Positions 41,046 through 49,921 of a stretch of DNA of 53,532 bases are shown one piece after another. Position 1 is the first letter of the stretch; the number at the start of each line of letters is the position of its first letter. The DNA comes from Gracilaria domingensis. Lineage: Eukaryota > Rhodophyta > Florideophyceae > Gracilariales > Gracilariaceae. The position numbers were made by a program, and so were the translations under genes. The stretch covers positions 256,634 to 310,165 of the forward strand of contig VCMS01000187.1 in the NCBI GenBank assembly GCA_022539475.1, given 5' to 3'. The notes under the pieces are model-generated. The model had not been told where the DNA came from. It did not search any database and worked only from the letters and a program-made list of their open reading frames with translations.

Positions 41046-41190
41046 GCGTAGCCGGTATCGGTGTCCGTGTGCGACGGTGGTACTGCAAGACCTTCGAGCG
41101 AGGCAAGTGCTCGATAGGCTCGTGCGTATCCGCTGAAGAGGCATAGCCGTACCAACGGACTCGATACAGTAGTTCCCCGTCAGGGGGTGT
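41023..41190 (-). pseudogene. Gypsy-A2 chromodomain, split from Pol by one base
   Basis: DGELLYRVRWYGYASSADTHEPIEHL...VLQYHRR, a full chromodomain match with the canonical WYGY. One extra C in a C-run near 41190 (CCCCC against CCCC in Gypsy-A1) puts it out of frame with the 1119-codon Pol ORF. This is the only lesion seen in the Pol end. Confidence 0.8.
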
Positions 41191-44100
41191 AGCCGTGACA
41201 TACTAGACGGTCGATAACATTTTCCTCATCGAGGACCTTCCGCTCAGGATGCGGCCTGGTCGAGGAATCCTCTTTCGAGGCGTCATCGCTCCTGTTCCCG
41301 TCGTGGGCATCGCCAAATGTAGGTGGATTCCGTCCTGACGGCAACATATCCTGCACACCAGGCAAAGGCGACGTTGACCATGGTGTTTTCCTGACTGTCA
41401 GGCTTCCAGTTTCCTGGTTCTTCTTCCCATGCTGTTGGGCTGTAAACGGACTTCGTTCTTCCCGAATGGCGAGCTCCCGGCGTTCCGGCATAATCTCCCG
41501 TTGCGACGGTGAACGGTCCGCAACGCGGTGTGCCAGCGAGTGGTGTTCTGGCACATGCCGTGGCAACGGTTCGCCGCGCACTGCGGTTTGCGACACCTGC
41601 GCCTTTGCATGGCTGTCAAGAGCCGATTCAAACTCGGAATTTTCTGAACCGGTTTTAGGCGGCGCCAGGTCTGTGGCTGGCACGTGCCCGGCTTGTGCAC
41701 TGTAATCCTCGGTTGGAGGCGGATCTCCCACGGGGCTCGACACTTGGCGCGCCGTGCGCTCGTCGGCGGTGCTTGAGTGCTGCTCACTTGCTATGGCTTG
41801 ACTGCTTGCCACACTGGTGGTTAATTCCATATTTTCGAGGGCTTCGGCACTTGGTGCTGCACCAAAATCTCCCGAAGTCGGGTCTGCCGTAACACCACGG
41901 TCTTTCTTCACTAACTTCTCTCCTTCCGGTCTTCCGGGTTTGCGAATCACCGTAGTAGTGCCTTCCAACTCAGGCTTTCGTGGTAACGGCGCGTCCTTCT
42001 CTTCCGGTCTTCCGGCTTCGATCGTCAACGGATCGGCGTCCTTCTCCGAAGGCCTCAGCAAACCTGTGCGACTCTTCCGGCTTTCCGGCAGCGAATCCCT
42101 TACCACATCGGTTCTGTGCTCCCGTTCTCGGGCCTGCGAACGTAGCTCCTCCTCTTGAGGCTTGCGCGGTACCTGCGCGTCGTCCTTTTCATTCCGGGTT
42201 TCCGGCTGTGAGTCGCGCGACGTCGCGCGCTCGTGCGAAACAGAAGCCTGCAAGGGCGATTCCGTCGACGACGGCGACAATGAAATCGAAAGACTTACCT
42301 CCTCCCCATCCTCAGCTGGAGAGTCGGGGGCGGTGGTGAGTATCCCTTCAGGGGCCAGTATCCGCGTGTGGACGTGTGCGGCAGGCGAGACTGACTGGTA
42401 AGATTCCGGCTTGTCTGGCAAATCCGCAAGTCCGCGATTAGAATGCGGCAATAATGACAACGAAGTGCGCTCTCCCGTTGTTGCAGCTTGTTCCACAGTA
42501 GGCGTAGTGCTGTCCGGCGTTGCCGGTTGCTTTTCCTGAGAAACAGGCTTAGGCGCAGGCGTTACGCGATCCCGCGAAAACCGCTCGTGCTCCCCCTCGA
42601 TATCGAGGACAACCGTTGTATCGGTAACAGAAATAACCATGTAGGGGCCGTCCGCGATAGGAGAGAGCTTGTGCCTCTTCTCCTTTTCCGGGTTATAATA
42701 CTCCTTCCGTAGGAAGGCGTGGTCACCTTCCCTGATCCGAGGGGCATTCTGTCGCACTCGTGCGTCGAAATTTCGCTTGTAGGCGGCTTGTGCCTTATCA
42801 ATGTTCTGCCTAACCTTAGGAATAATGTTCTTTAGCCAGTCCTTGCAGGCGTCCCTTTGTAGACGGGGCGAGGTGAACCTATCCAAAGTTGGCTGTGGCT
42901 CAATAGCCACCGAAGGTGGAACGCGTGATAGCACAAGCTCGAACGGCGAGATCTGAGTAGTGCGATGAACCTGCGTATTGTAGGCATATGTCACCGCATC
43001 GGTGTATTGATCCCATTCCGACGCATGGTCGGCAACGAACGTCCGCAATGCATTGAGCATTGTGTGGTTAAAACGTTCAACCTGCCCATTACTCTGGGGG
43101 TGGTATGTTGTCGTAAACCAGTTTTGGATCCGCAAGATGCGGCAGACGTCCTGAAAGAACTTAGCCGTAAAGTGCGGTCCATTGTCCGATAACAAATCAA
43201 TCGGCGGTCCGTAGACAAAAACCCAGTGTGTGACGAAAGCTTGGGCGACCGCACTGGCGGTAACCTTCTTCAAAGGCACAGTCCGTACCAGCTTAGAAAG
43301 GCGGTCGGTGATCACCAGTAGAAACCAGTTTCCCTGACGGGTGCGAATAAACTCACCGAGCAAGTCAATAGCCACGAACTGCAGTGGAGCCCTGGCAGGG
43401 AATAATACCAACTTCTTGGAATACTTCCGCAATTTGACGCGGTTCTTCGCACAGTCAGGACATCGACGAACAGTGGCATACGCATCGAAAACCATTGCTG
43501 GCCAGTAGAAATCCTTTCTCAAGGTGTAGTACAACTTCCTACAACCAAGGTGGGCTGCCAACTTCGCATAATGCGACAGATGCAGTACTCGTGACTGACG
43601 AGTGTGCGGAACCACAATCTGTGGATTGTTTTCGACAGTTCGGATTAGAAATCCTTGGTCGTTCTCGACGAAAGGCAACTGAGCTCCACCGTTCAGACGG
43701 CTGCGGATCTCCGTGCAAAAACGGTCAGTATGCTGCTCCCTGATGAGCTCTTCCGGCGTAATTGGTACGAAAGAGCCCGGTTCGGGTTGCGTGTCTGACA
43801 CGGCTAACACAGCGTCGTAGATGTCCCACCCTTCCGTTTCTTCATCGGCATCGCTCGAGCCGTCTTCCGAGAGGAAGCACGGTATTTCCAGTTCATGAAC
43901 TGGCTCGGCTTCAGCCGCTGTTTCCAAGCGGGACAGTGCATCAGCCTGAGTGTTCAGGAGTCCTTTCTTGTAGCGGATTTCAAAGTCGAATTCCGACAGG
44001 CGAAGTCTCCACCGCATCAAGCGGCCAGATGGCTCTGCAATAGAGAGTAGCCAGCGCAAGGCCGAATGATCGGTATGAACGATAAAATGAGTTCCCATCA

Positions 44101-44594
44101 GATAGGGTCGCAATGTCTGCAGTGCCCAGACAACTGCCAAGCACTCCTTCTCGGATACCGAGTAATTCCTCTCGTGAACGTTGAGGCTTCGTGACCAATA
44201 TCCAATTGGCACTCGTTCGCCATCTTCGGTGGTCTGAAACAGAGCACAGCCAACTTGGTAATCGCTAGCATCCATGTCGATGGCATACGGCAAACCAGCC
44301 CTAGGTAGGGATAAAACCGGTGGCGATGTCACCGCGTTGATCAGAGACGAAAAAGCCGCCGCCTTGCGGTCGTCGAATGCTTCCAGTTGTACTGGCTGTC
44401 CCTTGCGAAGAAGCTCGTTCAGAGGTGATGCAATATCCGCAAAGTTCCGAATGAAGCGGCGATAAACGTTGCACAAGCCGAGAAAAGATCGGAGTTCAGT
44501 CTGCGTCCGTGGATGCCTAGCCTCTTTGAGGGATTTCACCCGAACTTTGTCGATAGATAGCCGTCCAGGACGGATGACGTGGCCCAGATACCTG
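41180..44594 (-). pseudogene. pol: Gypsy-A2 Pol: RT end, RNase H, integrase and long tail, one open frame
   Basis: 1119 codons are open from 44539; similarity extends to 44594, so the start is a truncation, not a true start codon. It contains RT thumb (HPRTQTELRSFLGLCNVYRRF), RNase H with MDASD and HTDHSALRW, the HHCC integrase domain, and the rve core with all three acids (VAIDLLGE, LSDNGPHF, SNGQVERF). Then comes the SH3-like end and a ~480-residue charged tail rich in Arg-Lys-Pro-Glu motifs leading to the chromodomain. It ends with a premature TGA at 41180-41182 created by the frameshift. It is the best-preserved Gypsy-A integrase in the window. Confidence 0.92.
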
Positions 44595-44626
44595 CGTCTG
44601 TCTCTTGCAGATGCTAGTTTTTGGCG

Positions 44627-44727
44627 AGGGTCGTCCAGAAATTGGCAAGGGTCGTCCAGTAAATTTTTTGAAAAAATATCGAGATCAATTATTTCAAAAT
44701 CTGCAGATAATTGCTTGGGTCGTCCAG
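44627..44727 (+). repeat. Three direct copies of GGGTCGTCCAG
   Basis: At ~44628-44638, ~44649-44659 and ~44717-44727. The first two also share the preceding TTGGC(G/A)A. They lie within 135 bases of the junction with Gypsy-A2, as subterminal repeats do in CACTA-type elements. I found no inverted copy at the right side of the window. Confidence 0.7.
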
Positions 44728-45091
44728 AATCGCTGTGCAGTAAATACTGGTGGGTTTTCCACTCGTGCTAGTTCTTTAGTCGAGGGCTACCTGAACTGTA
44801 TTTCGCGAAGTCTAGGTTCAGTTTCCATTAAGGTGCACATTACACGATACCTTCTGCGGAATGATACCCTGCAACGCATGGAATACTAGTGCTAGTACAG
44901 ATGATGTCCATTATGAAATCATACCGTTTTATTCGTATCTATTCTTCTATCGACCGCTTTTGCTAACCACTATTTCGCTATATTACATGTACCATTTCCC
45001 CATGATGGATCGGATGTAGGCGCAATCTGCAGCAGATGCCGCAGACTGCACGTCCACCATCGGCTGTATCGGTAGAACAAATACGCACTCC

Positions 45092-45124
45092 GAGAGGATG
45101 AGGCGCGAAGCGCCTCATCCTCTC
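45092..45124. repeat. Perfect 15-bp hairpin with GAA loop
   Basis: Arms 45092-45106 and 45110-45124 are exact inverted copies. The tip reads GCGAAGC, a sequence known to form an unusually stable DNA mini-hairpin. Confidence 0.9.
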
Positions 45125-45125
45125 C

Positions 45126-45177
45126 GTTCCTCATGTAGGGAACCATGCCCAGATGCATGGTTCCCTACTTGAGGAAC
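45126..45177. repeat. 23-bp hairpin with one mismatch, next to the first
   Basis: Arms 45126-45148 and 45155-45177 pair with a single T-T mismatch (45134/45169) around a 6-base loop. Only one base separates it from the previous hairpin. Confidence 0.9.
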
Positions 45178-45486
45178 CTGCACCTGCAACTCGTGAGCTA
45201 CGTCCGCATCAAAAGTCATTTACCTGTATACGCAAGCAGAAAGTATCCATAAGTTAGTCAATGATCCGTTGGATACATTTGAAATGCGATGGAACGTACC
45301 ATTGATAAGAGCAAAACAGAAACGTTGCGCTAGAAAAGTCGAGGGACCTAGTAACTCGCAAAATGAAAAAGAAGAAGGAAAGGGATCGGTTAGATTGCCA
45401 GCCCACCATCATCGTAAAGCGCGAAAGGTGTCGAAGCGAGAACTCACAAGCAAGGACACCAAGAATGCCCATGCAGCAAACATACC
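45178..45486. other. Non-coding stretch before the minisatellite
   Basis: No gene supported. A plus-strand open frame begins at 45269 but runs into the repeat array and has repeat-derived composition. Confidence 0.4.
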
Positions 45487-45925
45487 GCAAGATGCGATAA
45501 ACGAGAGAGCAGCCTATGTCGCAACCAAGTACCAGAATCGACTATCCCGCAAGCCAGTCAACCAAGATCGCCAATACAAGAAGATCAACGTAAGGCGCGA
45601 GAAGAGAGGCGAGTCTATGAGGCAACCAAGTCAAACCATATCGCCAATGCACCAAAAGTAACGCAAGACGCGATAAGAGAGAGACCATCCTATGGCGCAA
45701 CCTAGTCAACCAAGATTGCCAATGATGAACCTATCGCCCGAGCCAGTCAACCAATATCAACCAATATCGCCAATACACCAAAAGCAGCGCAAGACGCGAG
45801 AAGAGAGAAGAGTCTATGGCGGAACCAAGATCGCCAACAAACCAAAAGTAGCGCAAGATGCGAGAAGCTAGAGACGCCTATGGCGCAACAAAGTGAACCA
45901 AGATCGGCAATACCGCGTGATAGGT
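45487..45925 (+). repeat. Degenerate minisatellite, ~65-125-bp units
   Basis: At least five tandem units start GCAAGA(T/C)GCGA(T/G)AA (45487, 45591 variant, ~45663, ~45790, ~45851) and contain a CTATGGCGCAACCAAG core and a CAAGATCGCCAATAC core. Unit length varies by internal loss. Confidence 0.75.
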
Positions 45926-46645
45926 TACAGGAGCAGTCAGAGATCGATCTTGAGAGACGAAATGAAACTGGTTGCGTACTTACAGTCGTTGTGGACGTCG
46001 GAAGAAATACAAAGGACGCACGTCAAATAATGGTTACCTTCAATCACGTCAATGTTAGTAGCAAGACGTAGAACAAGATGGAACATATCGTAAGCAGAAC
46101 GTAGTTGAACAAATGGAACGAGTTGGAGGCTGAAAACGGGAACCCGGTAACCCAAAGCTTATTTTCTGCCGTTTACATGTCGAATAGCGCGAAAAAACGT
46201 GGTGAGGATGGGTTAGTTTAGAGCAAAGATACATAGAAGAATATGGAAGAGAACCTACGAAAAGACTGCACGGAATACATCCGTGAGATACGGATGACTC
46301 CGTCCTACTTTTTTCGGCCCTCTACTTTAAGGAACCTCCATAAAGTACAGGGAGGAAAAAAGAAGGACGGAGGGGAGTATAACGCGAGGATGTGGATGGC
46401 ACGGATCACGACGGTAAGGGAAGGTCGGACGTCGGAGGCGCGGCGGCGGCGGCGGAGGGAAGAGATTTATTTTTCTGTGCGAGATTGGACAGGTGTACAG
46501 CGTACAACGTTGCGAAACCACAGGTTTATAACCAGTGGTAGATAATACGAGAAGTACACCCTTGTGTTGAGGTCGACGTGTACCTACGTTCCTTTTTGAA
46601 CGAAAGCACGTGATTTAAACTCAAAATATATTCTCCGTTCTCAGC
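45926..46645. other. Upstream region of the transposase gene
   Basis: Contains a GGCGGC repeat near 46440 and an A/T-rich AAAATATA about 20 bases before 46646. No coding sequence supported. The promoter is presumably here. Confidence 0.4.
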
Positions 46646-49600
46646 ATGACGTCGATCTTGACTGTCGCTCGACCTCCTTCTCCCTTCGGACGCCCTTCCC
46701 TTGCAGTCTTTGTCGTCGTTTCTCGTTCAGTTCTTCTTCCCATGGTCTACTACTGTACACATAAGAAGCGTGGGTGCCCCTTCGTTACTCGCCGAGGAGT
46801 CTTATCCCTTCAACAGCATGTCAACCATTGCCCGTTTCGTCTGAAAGCAGCGCTGGAAGACGACAATAGCCGGCCCATTCGGAGAAGCAAGCGTCTCAAG
46901 CTTTCCGCACCCGCGCCCGCATCTTCCGAAACGGTCACTGCCCCTTGTCGCCTTCCCGAGCCTCCAGTGTCCGAGGACATCGTCGACCCCACTCCGTGCG
47001 CCCCTCCCATTCCGGACACTTCGCATTGTGTTTCTTCTTCCCCGGCTCCCGCGTCATTAGAGCGAGAACACGGAAGCAGTTCCCGCCCAGTGCCTTCTGA
47101 GGAGGCCCTCGGTGATTTGCATATGGATTATCTCACGGTTTGTCTGGCTTCAGTAGCTTCCAACCTTGGTCATCGTGAGGCAGACGAGCGAATTGGGCTA
47201 CTTCGGGACCCGCGATTCTCGCAAAAGCGATTCAACGAGACCATAACAAGTTCCAAGCGCTGTACAGAACTGAAGAAGGCCATTTTCGAACGATACGCCT
47301 CAAAGGACGGTTTCAATCGCAGAACTGTCTCGCCAGAAGGATGTAAGTTCAGCGCCACCCTCTACACGAGAGACCCCGTTCAGACACTTGTGAAACAGCT
47401 CCAGTTGGCTAACAACGAAAACACATTCTTCCACCCTATACCTCAGACCCACTCCACGAAAATATCTCACCCCATGTCCGGCTCTCTCGCAAGAGACGCC
47501 ACCTCAAAACTTAAGGAAATGGTCATGGGCTCTTTGGATAGTAGAATAGTGTGGTACTCCCAAGAAATAAGTTACAGTGAATCTTTCGTAGGTCTTCTGC
47601 AGGTATACACCGATAAGTCTTCAACAACTCTAAAGCAAACATCGGTTACCGCCTATCCTCTTCACCTCATATTTCTCAACTTCTCCGACGAGCTTCGCCG
47701 TAAGTGTATCCGTGATGACCTCACAGTAGTGGCATACTTCCCTACCACACTGATCGAGGTTTCCGCATCTGAAGCAGACGCAATGCCATTTGTTTCTAGC
47801 AAGTCTCTACGCGAGTCCAGGATGCAAATCCTTCAAGAATCTCTTCGTCAAGTCCTGGAGCCCATTCTAAATCTCACGCAGAAAGGTTTTCAGTTCATCG
47901 GCGAAGACAAACTAAGTCGAGTGTGCCATCCTCTGCTTGCAAGTTATTGTGCGGATATTCCTGAGGCTAAGGACATTCTGTCTATTCTTCATGGCACCAA
48001 AACGGAAAGCCCGTGTCATAGATGCAAAGCCCCTCGCTCATCTTTATGCAGTCCTATTCCCACCTCATTCAACGGACGTTCTCAAAAGCACACGAAAAGC
48101 ATCCGAAAGACATACACAGCTATCTTGCAACATGCACAAAAAGACGAGGCGGAAAGACGTCCACGTCGTGCGAGGGAGAGGAGATCTCAAGCGGATACTC
48201 TGATGCGTTCAAATTCCATATCTCTCATTCCTTCGTTCCTCGAAACTTCCGTAAGCCTTGGAATGATCCCGGGATTGTCTCCATACAGTCTGTTCTCATT
48301 CGAACCATTACACAACTTGCATCTCGGCATCTCAAAGTTGATAAAAACGGCCACAATCGAGAGACTGCAGTCAGAAACCCTGTGCACCACAATAAGAACA
48401 TCTGCATCGCGTTCATTTCGAACGATACGCACCCAACTCCTCAACCATGCAAACGCAATTCTAGCTGCCATAGAACGCGATTCTCCTGCCAAAGGTTTAC
48501 ATATCGATTTCTCCACGCAGGAGAAAGGCAAATCTTTGAATGGTATCTTCACGAAAGACGGTCTCCGTGGAATGCTGGAGGCCAAAAACTACAAAGCACT
48601 TGACATGGTCTTTCCCTTCATAGGAGCATTCTTTGACATATGCTGTGGAGAACAGGACGTTGCCCCAATCACAACCGTTTTCTCTCAGTACTCGGACTTG
48701 CTCTCGACCTTATTCAGATACAATCGTGACCCGTATTGGACTGAAAGCTCTCTCCTGTGTCTTAGTTCGGAGATTGAAGCCTTCAAGCGTTCCGCAACAA
48801 AGACTCTGGCGGATTTTCATCCCTCCAGACTGGGAACTCTGAAGTTTCATCTTCTCGATCATCTCGTGGACGATATTCGCCGTCTGGGAAGTATCAAGTA
48901 TTACGACGCAGGCATATACGAACATGCACACCTGCTATTTAAAAGACACTACAAAAAGACGTCCAGAAGAACAGCAACGGCTGTGGAGGAGACTATTCGC
49001 TCCATTGAGCACGGACATGTTAGAAAGCAATGGAATGGCAATACTCCTTACCAGCGTAATCCAGGTTTACCAGGAACTTCCACACAGCTTCCTCGGTTTG
49101 CAATGAGAGGGCGTTCTTTCACTTTACGAGCTCTTCAACATTGTGTTTCAAGTATGTCCAGTTCAAAAACATGGACTGCTGTTAGAGAAATGTTCTCAAG
49201 TACGGACACAAGGTCGATTCTTGATCAAATTGGTGAACAGGCCCTTCCTCCTTTCCTCAGTCTCGTGAAAGAAACACTGGATGAGCACTCTATTACATAC
49301 TTCCCAGAAAAGACAAGGATAACTCTGGTGAATTCGGCCGTCGTGAAAGGCGGTTTCGTTCCGACTCTTGAACACTTCGATTCGTCTTCTAAGGCACTTA
49401 AGCTGGGACGACCCAAATACCCCATCATCCAACGTGTCTTCGCTTCTCCAGCATTTGGTCCCAGTAGAAAGCCAAAGTTTTCCACTGTATTGGTAAGCGG
49501 AGAAGATTCAGAGACTTGGGTTGCCCAGGTAGTCGCTCTGATTCGAATATCTCTCCTTGATTCTGCACTTACCGCACCAGAGGTGGCATTCGTCCGGTAT

Positions 49601-49921
49601 TTCGAGGTTTTACCCCCCGCAACAAACATCGACCACATACTGAAATGCATATCTTTACGGTGGGCTACAAACGATGAAAAGAACCACACTCTTCCGTTCC
49701 CTCGTCATTCCAAAGCGGAGACTATCGTAGAGCTAACTCCTTGGTACGGGATGGTTCCGGCTTCTGCACTACAGGGAACTGTCCATGTTGTTCGATCAAA
49801 CTACCCTGCTCCACCTTTTTGTCCTCCACTTCAATGGTTCCAACACCGATTCTACATCAATCGATTCTATCATGATTCAGATGAAGGACCAACTGAGCAC
49901 GTTGATCTTGTACAGCCTTAA
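46646..49921 (+). CDS. Zinc-finger transposase-like protein (Plavaka/CACTA-like)
   Basis: 1091 residues, uninterrupted. Met33 (46742, context CCCATGG) is the more likely start: it opens MVYYCTHKKRGCPF, a zinc finger with Cys37, Cys44, His58 and His61/Cys62; the 32 residues before it are hydrophobic and low in complexity. A Ser/Pro-rich linker follows (~95-145). Transposase-like landmarks: Cys457-x2-Cys460 (SPCHRCK), FEPLHNLHLGISK (552-564, like the D-x-x-H-N-x-x-L-G of CACTA-type proteins), and TLKFHLLDHL...YYDAGIYEHAHLLFKRHYKKTSRR (731-771), where Glu759 could be the catalytic Glu. These resemble Plavaka/CMC cut-and-paste transposases, but I cannot fix the full DDE triad by eye. It would act in the nucleus on element ends. 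Tail-to-tail with the coiled-coil gene. Confidence 0.7.
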   Translation: MTSILTVARPPSPFGRPSLAVFVVVSRSVLLPMVYYCTHKKRGCPFVTRRGVLSLQQHVNHCPFRLKAALEDDNSRPIRRSKRLKLSAPAPASSETVTAPCRLPEPPVSEDIVDPTPCAPPIPDTSHCVSSSPAPASLEREHGSSSRPVPSEEALGDLHMDYLTVCLASVASNLGHREADERIGLLRDPRFSQKRFNETITSSKRCTELKKAIFERYASKDGFNRRTVSPEGCKFSATLYTRDPVQTLVKQLQLANNENTFFHPIPQTHSTKISHPMSGSLARDATSKLKEMVMGSLDSRIVWYSQEISYSESFVGLLQVYTDKSSTTLKQTSVTAYPLHLIFLNFSDELRRKCIRDDLTVVAYFPTTLIEVSASEADAMPFVSSKSLRESRMQILQESLRQVLEPILNLTQKGFQFIGEDKLSRVCHPLLASYCADIPEAKDILSILHGTKTESPCHRCKAPRSSLCSPIPTSFNGRSQKHTKSIRKTYTAILQHAQKDEAERRPRRARERRSQADTLMRSNSISLIPSFLETSVSLGMIPGLSPYSLFSFEPLHNLHLGISKLIKTATIERLQSETLCTTIRTSASRSFRTIRTQLLNHANAILAAIERDSPAKGLHIDFSTQEKGKSLNGIFTKDGLRGMLEAKNYKALDMVFPFIGAFFDICCGEQDVAPITTVFSQYSDLLSTLFRYNRDPYWTESSLLCLSSEIEAFKRSATKTLADFHPSRLGTLKFHLLDHLVDDIRRLGSIKYYDAGIYEHAHLLFKRHYKKTSRRTATAVEETIRSIEHGHVRKQWNGNTPYQRNPGLPGTSTQLPRFAMRGRSFTLRALQHCVSSMSSSKTWTAVREMFSSTDTRSILDQIGEQALPPFLSLVKETLDEHSITYFPEKTRITLVNSAVVKGGFVPTLEHFDSSSKALKLGRPKYPIIQRVFASPAFGPSRKPKFSTVLVSGEDSETWVAQVVALIRISLLDSALTAPEVAFVRYFEVLPPATNIDHILKCISLRWATNDEKNHTLPFPRHSKAETIVELTPWYGMVPASALQGTVHVVRSNYPAPPFCPPLQWFQHRFYINRFYHDSDEGPTEHVDLVQP
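49918..49921. other. Shared TTAA: overlapping stop codons of convergent genes
   Basis: TAA of the plus-strand gene is 49919-49921; TAA of the minus-strand gene is the complement of 49918-49920. The two CDSs overlap by four bases with no intergenic space, inside CCTTAAACATTAAGG. Confidence 0.92.

Larger units (their letters stand above)
37795..44594 (-). mobile_element. Gypsy-A2: second copy of Gypsy-A, truncated in RT
   Basis: Minus-strand order: RT end, RNase H, integrase, tail, chromodomain, stem-loop array, opposite-strand ORF (plus strand here), polypurine tract, 3' LTR. Similarity to Gypsy-A1 ends abruptly at ~44594, in the RT at the RYLGHV codons, where unrelated DNA begins. Gag, protease, most of RT and the 5' LTR are not in the window. 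Confidence 0.93.

Noticed and set aside
45269..45661. 130-codon plus-strand ORF upstream of the transposase
   Set aside because: Its second half is the minisatellite; composition follows the repeat unit and there is no domain.
48022..48603. 193-codon plus-strand ORF and the 132-codon minus-strand ORF inside the transposase gene
   Set aside because: Shadow frames of the 1091-codon gene with no independent feature.
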